Below are positions 17,800 through 26,656 of a stretch of 64,000 bases of DNA, piece after piece (within the stretch, counting starts at the first letter, position 1; each line of letters starts with the position of its first letter). The stretch comes from Pseudonocardia oceani. GTDB lineage: Bacteria; Actinomycetota; Actinomycetes; Mycobacteriales; Pseudonocardiaceae. A model generated the notes under the pieces. That model had not been told where the DNA came from and made no database searches. It saw only the letters and a list, made by a program, of their open reading frames with translations. The position numbers were made by a program, and so were the translations under genes. The DNA lies in the NCBI RefSeq assembly GCF_019263585.2, contig NZ_JADQDF010000001.1, positions 1,178,001 to 1,242,000 of the forward strand, given 5' to 3'.

Positions 17800-18249
17800 T
17801 CACTCTTCGTCGTCGCGCTCCCGGGGCACGCGGTACGGGTCGGGGTCGCCCGCGGGCTGGGCCGTGGCGGCGAGCCGCGCGACCTCCGCGTCGGACTCGC
17901 GGGTGCGCGCGAGGAGCTCCTCCATGCGGCGGGACTCGGTGGGCACCACGTCGGCCACGAACGTCAGCGACGGCGTGCGCCGGACGCCGGTGCCCGCGCC
18001 CACGAGGGTGCGCAGCACGCCGGTGGCGCTGGTCAGCGCGGCGGCCACCCCCGCGGTGTCCGGGTCCTCGTCGACGGTGTCGCCGATGACCGTGTAGAAG
18101 ACCGTGGCCTCCTGCAGGTCGCCCGTGACGCGGGTGTCGGTGATCGTCACCATCTTGAGCCGCGGGTCCTTGATCTCGCTCTCCAGCGCGGCGGCCACGA
18201 TCTGCGAGATCCGCTTCGCGAGCCGCCGGGAGCGCGCCTGGTCCACCAT
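17800..18249 (-). CDS. rbfA: 30S ribosome-binding factor A
   Basis: A 149-residue RbfA, a KH-like cold-shock factor needed for 16S rRNA 5'-end maturation. Family blocks are seen: [19 protein letters not shown] near residue 13 and TPSLTFVAD near 92. The acidic, charged C-terminal tail is usual. The ATG at 18249 follows AGGAGGAGT at ideal spacing. It lies downstream of the DUF503 gene and infB on the same strand. Confidence 0.96.
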   Translation of the reverse strand: MVDQARSRRLAKRISQIVAAALESEIKDPRLKMVTITDTRVTGDLQEATVFYTVIGDTVDEDPDTAGVAAALTSATGVLRTLVGAGTGVRRTPSLTFVADVVPTESRRMEELLARTRESDAEVARLAATAQPAGDPDPYRVPRERDDEE

Positions 18250-18306
18250 CTGGGTACTCCTCCTGGGGGGTGGAAGGGCCGACGAGGCAGGCCCGGGGCT
18301 AGTGGG

Positions 18307-18603
18307 CTAGTCGTCGTCCGGGCCCAGCATCCGGTGCCGGGCCGAGAGCAGTTCGATCTCCGGACGGGCGGCGACGAGGCGCTCGCACCGCTCCAGGACC
18401 TCGGTGGCGTGGGCGTGGTCGGGTGCCACGACGGACACGCCGACCAGCGCGCGCCGGTGCAGGTCGAGGTGGCCCGCCTCGGCGGCGGCCACCTCGAAGC
18501 GCCGCCGCAGCTCGGCCACCAGGGGCCGGACCAGCGAGCGCTTCTCCTTGAGGGAGTGGACGTCCCCGAGGAGGACGTCCAGCTCCAGCACTCCTACGTA
18601 CAT
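18307..18603 (-). CDS. DUF503 family protein
   Basis: A 98-residue ferredoxin-fold-like protein of the DUF503 (YlxP) family. The N-terminal VGVLELDVLLGDVHSLKEKR is the family hallmark, with SLKEKRS near residues 17-23. DUF503 genes sit between infB and rbfA in many bacteria, as here, and are presumed to act in ribosome or RNA metabolism, but no activity is established. The start is ATG at 18603, just after a 20-bp perfect hairpin that separates it from infB. Confidence 0.9.
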   Translation of the reverse strand: MYVGVLELDVLLGDVHSLKEKRSLVRPLVAELRRRFEVAAAEAGHLDLHRRALVGVSVVAPDHAHATEVLERCERLVAARPEIELLSARHRMLGPDDD

Positions 18604-18616
18604 GCCGCTCCGCGGC

Positions 18617-18660
18617 TCGTGAGCGGATACCGGTGCCGGAGCACCGGTATCCGCTCACGA
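18617..18660 (-). terminator. 20-bp perfect hairpin after infB
   Basis: 18617-18636 pairs without mismatch with 18641-18660 around a CGGA loop. It begins 6 bp after the infB stop and ends 14 bp before the DUF503 start. No U-tract follows. It is probably a terminator or attenuator that lowers read-through into DUF503-rbfA. Confidence 0.75.
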
Positions 18661-18665
18661 GGGGG

Positions 18666-21600
18666 TCAGGCGCGGGGCTTCTCGCGCAGCTCGTAGGTCT
18701 CGATCATGTCGCCGTCCTTGACGTCGTTGAAGCTGCCGAGCGTCAGACCGCACTCGAAGCCCTCGCGGACCTCGACCACGTCGTCCTTCACGCGCCGCAG
18801 CGAGTTGATCGTCAGGTTCTCGGCCACCACGACGCTGTCGCGCAGCAGGCGGGCCTTGGCGTTGCGACGGATGATCCCGTCCATGACCAGGCAGCCGGCG
18901 ATCGAGCCGAAGCGCGAGGAGCGGAAGACCTGGCGGACCTCCGCGTGGCCGAGGACGGCCTCCTCGTACTCGGGCTTGAGCAGGCCCTTGAGCGCCTGCT
19001 CGATCTCGTCGATCGCCTGGTAGATCACGGAGTAGTACCGGATCTCCACGCCCTCGCGGTTGGCCAGCTCGGTCGCCTTGCCCTCGGCCCGGACGTTGAA
19101 GCCCAGGACGATGACGTTGTCGGCGATGGCGAGGTTGACGTCGCCCTCGGTGATGCCACCGACACCGCGGTGGATCACGCGCAGCTCGACGTCGTCGCCG
19201 ACCTCGATCTTCATGAGCGCGTCCTCGAGAGCCTCGACGGTTCCCGAGTTGTCACCCTTGATGATCAGGTTGAGCTGGTTGGTCTCCTTCAGCGCGGCGT
19301 CGAGGTCCTCGAGCGACACGCGCTTGCGACGGCTCGCCAGCTCGGCGTTGCGCTCGCGGGCGCGGCGCCGGTCGGCGATCTGCCGGGCCACGCGGTCCTC
19401 GTCGACGACGAGGAACGTGTCGCCCGCGCCGGGCACCGACGTGAAGCCGACGACCGCCACGGGACGCGACGGGTAGGCCTCGACGATGTCCTCGCCGTGC
19501 TCGTCGAACATCCGCCGGACCCGCCCGGAGGCGTCGCCCGCGACGATCGAGTCGCCGACGCGCAGCGTGCCGCGCTGGACCAGCACCGTGGCGACCGGAC
19601 CGCGGCCGCGGTCGAGGTGGGCCTCGATCGCGACGCCCTGGGCCTCCATGTCCGGGTTGGCCCGGAGGTCCAGCGAGGCGTCCGCCGTGAGGAGGATGGC
19701 CTCGAGCAGCTGGTCGATGTTGGTGCCCTGCTTGGCGGAGATGTCGACGAACATCGTGTCGCCGCCGTACTCCTCGGCCACGAGGTTGTACTCGGTGAGC
19801 TGCTGCCGGATCTTGTCCGGGTTCGCGCCCTCCTTGTCGATCTTGTTGACCGCCACGACCACCGGCACGTCGGCCGCCTGGGCATGGTTGATGGCCTCCA
19901 CCGTCTGCGGCATGACGCCGTCGTCGGCGGCGACCACGATCACCGCGATGTCCGTGGACTTCGCGCCTCGGGCACGCATGGCGGTGAACGCCTCGTGACC
20001 CGGGGTGTCGATGAAGGTGATCGGGCGCTCGTAGCCCTCCAGCTCGGTGACGACCTGGTAGGCGCCGATGTGCTGGGTGATGCCACCGGCCTCCCCGCCC
20101 ATCACGTTCGCCTTGCGGATCGTGTCGAGCAGGCGCGTCTTTCCGTGGTCGACGTGACCCATGACCGTGACGACCGGGGGCCGCACGACCAGATCCTCCT
20201 CGCCGCCGGCGTCCTCGCCGTAGGAGATGGAGAAGCTGTCGAGCAGCTCGCGGTCCTCCTCCTCGGGGCTGACGACCTGCACGACGTAGTTCATCTCGCT
20301 GCCGAGCAGCTCGAGGATCTCGTCGGACACCGACTGCGTGTTGGTGACCATCTCACCGAGGTGGAACAGCACCTGCACGAGCGACGCCGGGTTGGCGCCG
20401 ATCTTGTCGGCGAAGTCGGTCAGCGACGCGCCGCGGGCGAGCTTGATCGTCTCGCCGTTACCCCGGGGCAGGCGGACGCCGCCGGCCGACGGGGCCTGCA
20501 TCGACTCGAACTCCTGGCGCTTCGCGCGCTTCGACTTGCGGCCCTTGCGCACCGGCCCACCGGGACGGCCGAACGCACCCGCGGCACCGCCGCGACCGCG
20601 CGGGCCACCGGGGCGACCGCCACCGCCACCGGGACGGAAACCGCCACCGGCGGGGGCACCGCCACCACCGGGACCGCCACCACCGGGACGGAAGCCACCG
20701 CCGCCGCCACCGGGACGACCGCCGGGACCGCCCGGGCGTCCGCCCGGACCACCGGGACGTCCACCGGGTCCACCGGGACCGCCGCGGCCACCGGGCGCGG
20801 GACGCCCACCTGCCGGACGCGCCGGCATCATGCCGGGGTTCGGGCGCGGGGGCATGTTGCCCGGGTTGGGCGGACGCGGCCCACCGGGACGGGGGCCGGC
20901 CGGACGGGGACCGCCCTGGCCGGGACCGCCGGGGCGGGGACCGCCCTGGCCGGGGGCCGGCCGGTCACCCTGTGCGGGCGGGCCGGACGGGGCGCCACCG
21001 GGCTGGGCCGGCGGGCCGGGGCGCGGCGCGGCCGGACGGGGCGGTGCCCCGGAGCCGACGCCGAACGGGTTGTTGCCGACGCGCGGCGTGCGCGGACCCG
21101 GGCGCGGACCCGAGGTCTTCGGCGGGACGACGGCGGAACCGGCGTCGGCCGCAGCGGGCTGGACCGGCTCGGGGCGGCCCTGGTCGGGACGCGCCTGCGG
21201 GCCGGGCCGATCGGCCTGCGGGGCCGGGGCGCGCTCGGCCACGGGGGCCTCGGCGCGGATCGGCTCCGGCTTCGCGGCCGGACCCGGACGCGGGCCGGGA
21301 CGCGGGCCGCTCGGGCGCGCGGCGTCGCCGGTGCGCTCGGCGGCCGGGCGCTCGGGCTGGGCCGGGGCCGGGGTCGCCGGACGCGACGGAGCCTCGGGGG
21401 CCGCCGGAGCGGCCGCCTCGGCGGGGGCCGCCGGCGCGGGCGGACGGGGGCCGGGACGGGGTCCCGGGACGCCGCCGGACCGCGGGGGACCGGGAACGGC
21501 GGAGGGGGTGGACGCGCCACCACGGGGGCGACCGCCGCCGCTGCCGCCGGACACGGACTCCCGCAGCTTGCGGGCGACCGGGGCCTCGACGGTGGAGGAC

Positions 21601-21704
21601 GGCGACTTCACGTACTCGCCGAGGTCCTGCAACTTGCTCAGGACCTGCTTGCTGGAGATGCCGAGCTCTTTCGCGAGCTCGTGCACACGGGCCTTGCCTG
21701 CCAC
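18666..21704 (-). CDS. infB: translation initiation factor IF-2
   Basis: A 1012-residue IF-2, the GTPase that brings initiator tRNA to the 30S subunit. An N-terminal IF2-N domain (residues 1-50) is followed by about 350 residues of low-complexity Pro/Gly/Arg/Ala sequence, including long PGGRPGG-type repeats, then a basic [13 protein letters not shown] segment. The G domain has GHVDHGKT near 513-520, DTPGHEAF near 560 and NKID near 618. The GTG at 21704 follows AAGGAGT. The order rimP-nusA-ylxR-infB is conserved. Confidence 0.97.
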   Translation of the reverse strand: MAGKARVHELAKELGISSKQVLSKLQDLGEYVKSPSSTVEAPVARKLRESVSGGSGGGRPRGGASTPSAVPGPPRSGGVPGPRPGPRPPAPAAPAEAAAPAAPEAPSRPATPAPAQPERPAAERTGDAARPSGPRPGPRPGPAAKPEPIRAEAPVAERAPAPQADRPGPQARPDQGRPEPVQPAAADAGSAVVPPKTSGPRPGPRTPRVGNNPFGVGSGAPPRPAAPRPGPPAQPGGAPSGPPAQGDRPAPGQGGPRPGGPGQGGPRPAGPRPGGPRPPNPGNMPPRPNPGMMPARPAGGRPAPGGRGGPGGPGGRPGGPGGRPGGPGGRPGGGGGGFRPGGGGPGGGGAPAGGGFRPGGGGGRPGGPRGRGGAAGAFGRPGGPVRKGRKSKRAKRQEFESMQAPSAGGVRLPRGNGETIKLARGASLTDFADKIGANPASLVQVLFHLGEMVTNTQSVSDEILELLGSEMNYVVQVVSPEEEDRELLDSFSISYGEDAGGEEDLVVRPPVVTVMGHVDHGKTRLLDTIRKANVMGGEAGGITQHIGAYQVVTELEGYERPITFIDTPGHEAFTAMRARGAKSTDIAVIVVAADDGVMPQTVEAINHAQAADVPVVVAVNKIDKEGANPDKIRQQLTEYNLVAEEYGGDTMFVDISAKQGTNIDQLLEAILLTADASLDLRANPDMEAQGVAIEAHLDRGRGPVATVLVQRGTLRVGDSIVAGDASGRVRRMFDEHGEDIVEAYPSRPVAVVGFTSVPGAGDTFLVVDEDRVARQIADRRRARERNAELASRRKRVSLEDLDAALKETNQLNLIIKGDNSGTVEALEDALMKIEVGDDVELRVIHRGVGGITEGDVNLAIADNVIVLGFNVRAEGKATELANREGVEIRYYSVIYQAIDEIEQALKGLLKPEYEEAVLGHAEVRQVFRSSRFGSIAGCLVMDGIIRRNAKARLLRDSVVVAENLTINSLRRVKDDVVEVREGFECGLTLGSFNDVKDGDMIETYELREKPRA

Positions 21705-21797
21705 TGCACTCCTTGTTACTCGGAGGCCGGCGGCTGGTCCCGCTCGACCTCGAACCTAGTGTCGAAGCACGTTCATGGTGCGATCTTCACGACTGGC

Positions 21798-22157
21798 TCA
21801 TGACGGGTCGACCTTGCTCTCCTCGATGACGGACCCGGGTGTGTCCCGGGCCCCGGTGACTGCTCCGGCGCCGTCTAGATGCGTCCGGACCGCGGTGGTG
21901 TCCAGCGGTCCCGGGACGCGGAGCGCCCGCGGGAACGCCGAGCGCCGCTCGGCACGGTGGAGGCACTCCGGATCGGGGTGCAGCCAGGCACCTCGGCCGG
22001 GGAACCGTCGGCGCGGGTCCGGGACCAGGGCCCCGTGCTCCGCGACGACCCGCAGCAGATCGTCGGCCTGCGACCGCGTCCGGCATCCGACGCAGGTGCG
22101 GACCGGAGAGTTCTCCGGGGCGCGCCGTGCGGCGACCGGGCCCGGGTCGTGGGCCAT
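21798..22157 (-). CDS. ylxR: YlxR (DUF448) RNA-binding protein
   Basis: A 119-residue YlxR-family protein. The signature RTCVGCR lies near residues 20-26 and GRGAWLHPDPECL near 54-66. Recent work on the family links it to RNase P modulation and RNA binding; here the role is inferred. It sits between nusA and infB in the conserved operon. A Ser/Thr/Gly-rich C-terminal extension of about 25 residues looks unstructured. The start is ATG at 22157. Confidence 0.9.
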   Translation of the reverse strand: MAHDPGPVAARRAPENSPVRTCVGCRTRSQADDLLRVVAEHGALVPDPRRRFPGRGAWLHPDPECLHRAERRSAFPRALRVPGPLDTTAVRTHLDGAGAVTGARDTPGSVIEESKVDPS

Positions 22158-22207
22158 TGCTGAGTGTAGCCCACCACCCGGGGGGTGGTCGCCACGGCGG
22201 GAGGCGC

Positions 22208-23245
22208 TCAGCCGACCGACTCCGACTCCGAGCCCGCCGGACGGGCCGGCGCGTCACCCGTGCCGCGGGGGTCGGCGTCGCTGCGGATGTCGATCCGCCA
22301 GCCGGTGAGACGGGCCGCGAGCCGCGCGTTCTGCCCCTCCTTGCCGATGGCGAGGGAGAGCTGGAAGTCGGGCACGACCACGCGCGCCGAACGCGTGGCG
22401 GCGTCGATCACCGTGACCGACACCACCTTCGACGGCGACAGCGCATTGCCCACGAAGGTGGCGGGATCCGGGTCCCAGTCGATGATGTCGATCTTCTCGC
22501 CGGCGAGCTCGCTCATCACGCCGCGCACGCGCTGCCCCATCGGGCCGATGCAGCTGCCCTTGGGGTTGACGCCGGGCACGGTCGAGCGGACCGCGATCTT
22601 GGAGCGGTGGCCCGCCTCGCGGGCGACGGCGACGATCTCGACCGTGCCGTCGACGAGCTCGGGCACCTCGAACGCGAACAGCTTGCGCACGAGGTTGGGG
22701 TGGGTGCGGCTCAGCGTGATCTGGGTGCCGCGCATCCCGCGCGTGACGCCGACGACGTAGCAGCGGATGCGCTCGCCGTGCTGGTAGGTCTCCCCCGGCA
22801 CCTGCTCGGCCGCGGGCAGCACCCCCTCGGTCTGACCGCCCAGGGCGACGATGACGACGCCGCGGGCGTTGGCGCGGGCGTCGCGCGAGACGATGCCCGA
22901 GACGATCTCGCCCTCCTTGGTGGCGAACTCACCGTAGGTGCGCTCGTGCTCGGCGTCGCGCAGACGCTGCAGGATGACCTGCCGCGCGGTGGTGGCGGCG
23001 ATCCGGCCGAAGCCCTCGGGGGTGTCGTCCCACTCACGGGGGGCGGCACCGTCCTCGCCCGGCTCCTGTGCCATGACGCGGACCAGGCCGGACTTGCGGT
23101 CGATGTCGACGCGGGCGTGCGGCTCGTGGCCGTCGGTGTGCTTGTACGCGGTGAGCAGCGCGGTCTCGATGGCCTCGATCACCGTCTCGAACGGGATGTC
23201 CTTGTCGCGCTCGATGGCGCGCAGGGCGGCGATGTCGACGTTCAT
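22208..23245 (-). CDS. nusA: transcription termination/antitermination factor NusA
   Basis: A 345-residue NusA of the short actinobacterial form: an N-terminal RNA polymerase-binding domain, an S1 domain near 135-200 and two KH domains near 200-340, with [14 protein letters not shown] near residue 230. It modulates pausing, termination and rRNA antitermination. The ATG at 23245 overlaps the rimP stop as ATGA, so the genes are translationally coupled. Confidence 0.97.
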   Translation of the reverse strand: MNVDIAALRAIERDKDIPFETVIEAIETALLTAYKHTDGHEPHARVDIDRKSGLVRVMAQEPGEDGAAPREWDDTPEGFGRIAATTARQVILQRLRDAEHERTYGEFATKEGEIVSGIVSRDARANARGVVIVALGGQTEGVLPAAEQVPGETYQHGERIRCYVVGVTRGMRGTQITLSRTHPNLVRKLFAFEVPELVDGTVEIVAVAREAGHRSKIAVRSTVPGVNPKGSCIGPMGQRVRGVMSELAGEKIDIIDWDPDPATFVGNALSPSKVVSVTVIDAATRSARVVVPDFQLSLAIGKEGQNARLAARLTGWRIDIRSDADPRGTGDAPARPAGSESESVG

Positions 23246-23799
23246 GCCAGGTCCTCTTCGTCGTCTTCAGTTGTGTCGGCCCCGTCGGCCGCGTGGGCGG
23301 TGCCGCCCAGCTTCGTGATCTCCGCCGCGGGGGGCTTGCGGAACTCCACCTGCACGGCGGCGTGCGCGACGTCGGCGTAGCGCAGCTCGCGCAGCGCGCC
23401 GTCGACGAGCACGGTGACCGACTCCTCGCCGGCGTCGCCGACGCGCACCGTCAGGCTGTGGCCGTCGGCCGTGCGGACGAGCGCCTGCCGCAGGTGGGCG
23501 CGGCGCCAGTGCCGGGGCAGGGTGAGCGGGCGGTCGACGCCGGGCGAGGTGACCTCGAGGGTGTAGGACCCGGCGATCAGGTCCTCGTGCTCCTCGAGCT
23601 CCGCCGACGCCGCGCGGGAGACCCGCGCGATGTCGTCGAGGCCCACCCCGGCGTCGGCGTCCACCACCAGGCGGACGGTGTGCCGCCTGCCCACGGTGTG
23701 CACGTCGAGCTCGTCGAGCTCGAACCCCGCGGCGCGGACGACGGGCTCCAGCACGCCGTGCAGCGGGCTGCCCTGCTGCGCGGGGCGGTGGGTGGACAT
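23242..23799 (-). CDS. rimP: ribosome maturation factor RimP
   Basis: A 185-residue RimP required for 30S maturation. The N-terminal domain has [19 protein letters not shown] near residues 44-62 and the family block [15 protein letters not shown] near 85-99. The C-terminal tail is acidic. The ATG at 23799 follows AGGAGA at good spacing. It is the first gene of the rimP-nusA-ylxR-infB unit. Confidence 0.95.
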   Translation of the reverse strand: MSTHRPAQQGSPLHGVLEPVVRAAGFELDELDVHTVGRRHTVRLVVDADAGVGLDDIARVSRAASAELEEHEDLIAGSYTLEVTSPGVDRPLTLPRHWRRAHLRQALVRTADGHSLTVRVGDAGEESVTVLVDGALRELRYADVAHAAVQVEFRKPPAAEITKLGGTAHAADGADTTEDDEEDLA

Positions 23800-24003
23800 G
23801 CGCTCTCCTGATCGTCGGGTGCCCCGCACGGGGCGGGGGCCGTCGGCACGGCCGGACGGGCCCGCAAGGGTAGCGCGCCGCCGGCGACCCCACGGCCGCC
23901 AGCGCTCCGGCGGCGGGACGCCCCGGGCCGCCTGGCAGGATGGGTGCCCGCCCGGCCGAGGACCGGCCGCGGGCGCCGAGGAGGGGTCGTGCCAGGAGGG
24001 CTC

Positions 24004-24471
24004 GTGCGGGTCGACGCCGTGCCGCGCCGCCGGGTGCTCGCCGCGCTCGCGCTGGCCCCGGTCGCCCTGTCCCCCGTGGCGCTCACGGGGTGCGCCGCGG
24101 CCCGCGACGACGGTCCCGACCCGCTGATCGGCCTCGCCGACGCCGCCCGCTCGGACGCCGCGCTGGCCGCGGCCCTGGTCGCCGCCGACCCCGACCTGGC
24201 CGAGCGCGTGAACCCCCTCGTCGACGCCCGCACCGCGCACGCGGCCCGCCTCGACGCCGAGATCGCCCGCCTGGCCGGCGACACCGCGCCCGCCGCCGCC
24301 GGGCCCGCGCCGGCGGCCCCCGCCGTCACCGACCTGCCCGCCCTGCGCGCCGCCGTCACGGCGTCGGGACGGACGGCGGCTGAGGCCGTGCTGTCCCTGC
24401 CCGCCGAGCGCGTCGGGCTCGTGGCCTCGATCTCGGCGTGCTGCGCCACCTACGCGGCGGTGCTGGGCTGA
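24004..24471 (+). CDS. small predicted lipoprotein
   Basis: About 155 residues. An Arg-rich n-region (PRRR), a hydrophobic stretch and a VALTGC lipobox with Cys near residue 28 predict a membrane-anchored lipoprotein; the RRR start could allow Tat export. The mature part is Ala/Asp-rich and largely helical. The GTG at 24004 follows AGGAGG at 4-5 nt; an in-frame GTG at 23989 also has an AGGAGG, so the start is open. It overlaps the following DUF4439 gene by TGATG. The same pair lies between rimP and proS in mycobacteria. Function is unknown. Confidence 0.7.
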   Translation: MRVDAVPRRRVLAALALAPVALSPVALTGCAAARDDGPDPLIGLADAARSDAALAAALVAADPDLAERVNPLVDARTAHAARLDAEIARLAGDTAPAAAGPAPAAPAVTDLPALRAAVTASGRTAAEAVLSLPAERVGLVASISACCATYAAVLG

Positions 24472-24941
24472 TGGAACCCGGCCGGGTGGAGCCGCGGCGC
24501 TCCAGCGTCCTCGACGAGGAGTCCACCGACGCCCTGCAGGGTGCGCTGGCCGCCGAGCACGCGGCGCTGTGGTGCTACGGCCTCGCCGTCGCGTTCCTCG
24601 GGCCGCAGAACCGGGCGCAGGCCCGCGAGGACGCCGAGGCCCACCGCACGCTGCGGGCGGCCGTCGAGACGACGCTGTCGCAGATCGGGGCGCGGGCGGT
24701 GTCGGCGCAACCGGCGTACGCCGTGCCGCAGCCGGTCGTCGACGCCGCGTCGGCCGCGGCGCTGGCGGTCGTCGCGGAGACCGACGCGCTCGGCGCATGG
24801 CGGTCGGTCATCGAGCGCAGCACCGACCGCCCGCTGCGCCAGGCGGCCCTCGACGCGATGACCCAGGGCACCCTGCGGTGCGCCCGGTGGCGGGTGGTGG
24901 TCGGCAGCCCGCCCGCCATCCCCCTCTTCCCCGGCCTCTAA
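24471..24941 (+). CDS. DUF4439 ferritin-like protein
   Basis: A 156-residue helical protein. The pattern LAAEHAALWCYGLA near residues 27-40 and EDAEAHRTLRAAVETTL near 53-69 gives the Glu and His spacing of a ferritin-like four-helix bundle, as described for DUF4439. A metal-dependent role is suggested by the fold only. The ATG at 24471 overlaps the stop of the lipoprotein gene, so the two are coupled and may work together at the membrane. Confidence 0.8.
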   Translation: MEPGRVEPRRSSVLDEESTDALQGALAAEHAALWCYGLAVAFLGPQNRAQAREDAEAHRTLRAAVETTLSQIGARAVSAQPAYAVPQPVVDAASAAALAVVAETDALGAWRSVIERSTDRPLRQAALDAMTQGTLRCARWRVVVGSPPAIPLFPGL

Positions 24942-24970
24942 CCGCTTCCCCCGTCCCCCACTTCCCCCGC

Positions 24971-25014
24971 GAGTCGGGGTGTGACTGCGCCCGAGTCGGG
25001 GTGTGACTGCGCCC
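24971..25014. repeat. two exact 22-bp tandem repeats
   Basis: A 22-bp unit beginning GAGTCGGGGTGTGACTGCG occurs twice in tandem (24971-24992 and 24993-25014) and its first 8 bp occur a third time. It lies just after the DUF4439 stop, between convergent genes. Confidence 0.9.
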
Positions 25015-25054
25015 GAGTCGGGTCGGGAGTCCGGCACCCGTACCTGCCGGCCTC

Positions 25055-25123
25055 CCCGCGCACCCATCGGCCTCCCGCGCACGGCCGGACGTGCGCGCGG
25101 GACGCGACGACGTGCGCGGGAGG
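25055..25123. terminator. nested double-arm inverted repeat between convergent genes
   Basis: Two left arms (CCCGCGCAC at 25055-25063, CCTCCCGCGCAC at 25071-25082) face two right arms (GTGCGCGCGGG at 25091-25101, GTGCGCGGGAGG at 25112-25123) around GGCCGGAC. The outer pair is a perfect 12-bp stem. It probably terminates transcription from both sides. Confidence 0.6.
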
Positions 25124-25149
25124 GGCGGCAGGGCGCGGTGGATGCCCGG

Positions 25150-26169
25150 TCAGGCGAGGGCCTCCAGCGCCAGGTCGACGTCGGCGCGCGTGCTGTAGAG
25201 GTGGAAGGACAGGCGGGCCGCACCGGCGCGGGCGGCGCAGGCCACCCCGGCCGCCTCGAGCCGCTCCTGGGCGCCCGGCGTGCGGACCGCGACGATCGCC
25301 GACCCGGCGGGCTCCAGGCCCAGTCCGGCGCGCAGGGCGTCGGCGAGGCCGGTGCAGTGGGCGTGGACGGCGGCGCGGTCGAGGTCGGCGAGCAGGGGCA
25401 GCGCGACGGCGGCGCCGACGTGGCTGAGCCAGGCCGGTGAGGTGTCGAGCGCCCGGGCGTCGGCGGCGAGGCGCAGCGGGAGGCCGTAGACGCTGTCCCA
25501 GACCTGCGCGCCGGCGAACCACCCGGCCTGCTCGGCGGGCACCTCCCAGTCGGGGTGCACCGCGAGCCAGGCCGCCCCGCGCGGGCTGAGCAGCCACTTG
25601 TAGGCGCCACCGGTGACGGCGTCGGCCCAGCCGAGGTCGGCGTCGAGCCAGCCGGTGGCCTGCGTGGCGTCGAGGACGACCCGGGTGCCGGTGGCGCGGG
25701 CGGCGCGCAGGGCGTCGAGGTCGACCAGGGCGCCGTCGGCGGACTGCACCACGGCCACGGCGACGGCGTCGAACTCCGCGGCCCGCGCGCCGACCTCGTC
25801 GAGCGGCACCTCGGTGAGCACGTGCCCGCGCGCCGCGAACGGCCACGTCACGCTCGTGAACTCCCCCGCCGCGACGAGCACCCGCGAGCGCGGCGGCAGG
25901 GCCGCGGCCAGCAGCGACACCAGCCCGGACACCGTCGCCCCGACCGCCACCCGCTCGACCGGCACCCCCACCAGCCGTGCCCAGGCGGCGCGGGCGGTGG
26001 CGACGGGCGCGTCGAAGTCGGCGGGCCGGCCCGCCCCGGTGCGCCAGCCCTGCACGGCGGCGGCCACCGCGTCGGCCGCCTGCACCGGGGGGACCCCGAT
26101 GCTGGCGGTGTTGAGGTAGGCGGCGGGGACGTCGAACCGGAGACCGAAGGCGTCGCGCGGGGAGATCAC
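25150..26169 (-). CDS. class V aminotransferase family PLP enzyme
   Basis: A 339-residue PLP-dependent enzyme of the cysteine desulfurase/kynureninase-like fold. Markers are the N-terminal YLNTASIG, VVLDATQATG with the cofactor Asp near residue 165, and the Schiff-base Lys in GGAYKWLLSPRG near 190. No motif fixes the substrate, so desulfurase, isopenicillin-epimerase-like or other lyase activity are all open. The GTG at 26169 is 7 nt after TACATT, so the mRNA is probably leaderless. It is divergent from the YjbQ gene. Confidence 0.85.
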   Translation of the reverse strand: MISPRDAFGLRFDVPAAYLNTASIGVPPVQAADAVAAAVQGWRTGAGRPADFDAPVATARAAWARLVGVPVERVAVGATVSGLVSLLAAALPPRSRVLVAAGEFTSVTWPFAARGHVLTEVPLDEVGARAAEFDAVAVAVVQSADGALVDLDALRAARATGTRVVLDATQATGWLDADLGWADAVTGGAYKWLLSPRGAAWLAVHPDWEVPAEQAGWFAGAQVWDSVYGLPLRLAADARALDTSPAWLSHVGAAVALPLLADLDRAAVHAHCTGLADALRAGLGLEPAGSAIVAVRTPGAQERLEAAGVACAARAGAARLSFHLYSTRADVDLALEALA

Positions 26170-26176
26170 GACTGCG

Positions 26177-26182
26177 AATGTA
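26177..26182 (-). promoter_or_regulatory. -10 box of leaderless aminotransferase promoter
   Basis: TACATT on the minus strand, 7 nt before the GTG at 26169. Confidence 0.5.
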
Positions 26183-26203
26183 GTGAGCGGGGAGACTGGT
26201 GAC

Positions 26204-26614
26204 ATGCGCAGCGAGCTGATCGAGGTCCGTACCGGCACCCGTGAGACCGTCGTCGACCTGACCGCGGAGATCGACGCCTTCCTCTCCTCCGGCGACGGCG
26301 GCGACGGGCTGCTGCACGTCTGGGTGCCGCACGCGACGGCGGGCATCGCGGTCATCGAGACGGGCGCGGGCAGCGACACCGACCTGCTCGCCGCCCTGCG
26401 CGACCTGCTCCCCGCCGACGACCGGTGGCGCCACCGGCACGGCAGCGCCGGGCACGGGCGCGATCACGTGCTGCCCGGGATCGCCGCCCCGTCGATGACG
26501 GTGCCGGTACTGGGCGGACGTCCGGCGCTGGGCACGTGGCAGTCGGTGTGCCTGGTGGACACCAACGGCGACAACCCCGTCCGCTCGGTGCGGCTGTCCT
26601 TCCTGGCCGGGTGA
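26204..26614 (+). CDS. YjbQ (UPF0047) family protein
   Basis: A 136-residue protein of the YjbQ family, annotated in some members as secondary thiamine-phosphate synthase. Family motifs seen are HATAGIAVIETGAG near residue 43, HRHGSAGHGRDHVLPG near 73 with the conserved His residues, and WQSVCLVDTNG near 109. The ATG at 26204 gives the usual length. A longer GTG start at 26183 is possible but adds unconserved residues. Its cellular role is not settled in the family. Confidence 0.88.
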   Translation: MRSELIEVRTGTRETVVDLTAEIDAFLSSGDGGDGLLHVWVPHATAGIAVIETGAGSDTDLLAALRDLLPADDRWRHRHGSAGHGRDHVLPGIAAPSMTVPVLGGRPALGTWQSVCLVDTNGDNPVRSVRLSFLAG

Positions 26615-26643
26615 CCGGCCCGGTTGGGGTCGCCGCGGTGTCC

Positions 26644-26649
26644 TAGAGT
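26644..26649 (+). promoter_or_regulatory. -10 box of leaderless promoter for the Pro-rich membrane protein
   Basis: TAGAGT followed by 7 nt and the GTG at 26657. It decides this start over longer in-frame options. Confidence 0.5.
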
Positions 26650-26656
26650 CGCGACC

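Noticed and set aside
18633..21803. A 1056-codon open frame antisense to infB, and a similar 838-codon frame antisense to pnp (4074-6590).
   Set aside because: Very high third-position GC leaves long open frames on the opposite strand. The products are low-complexity and resemble no family, while infB and pnp are fully conserved.
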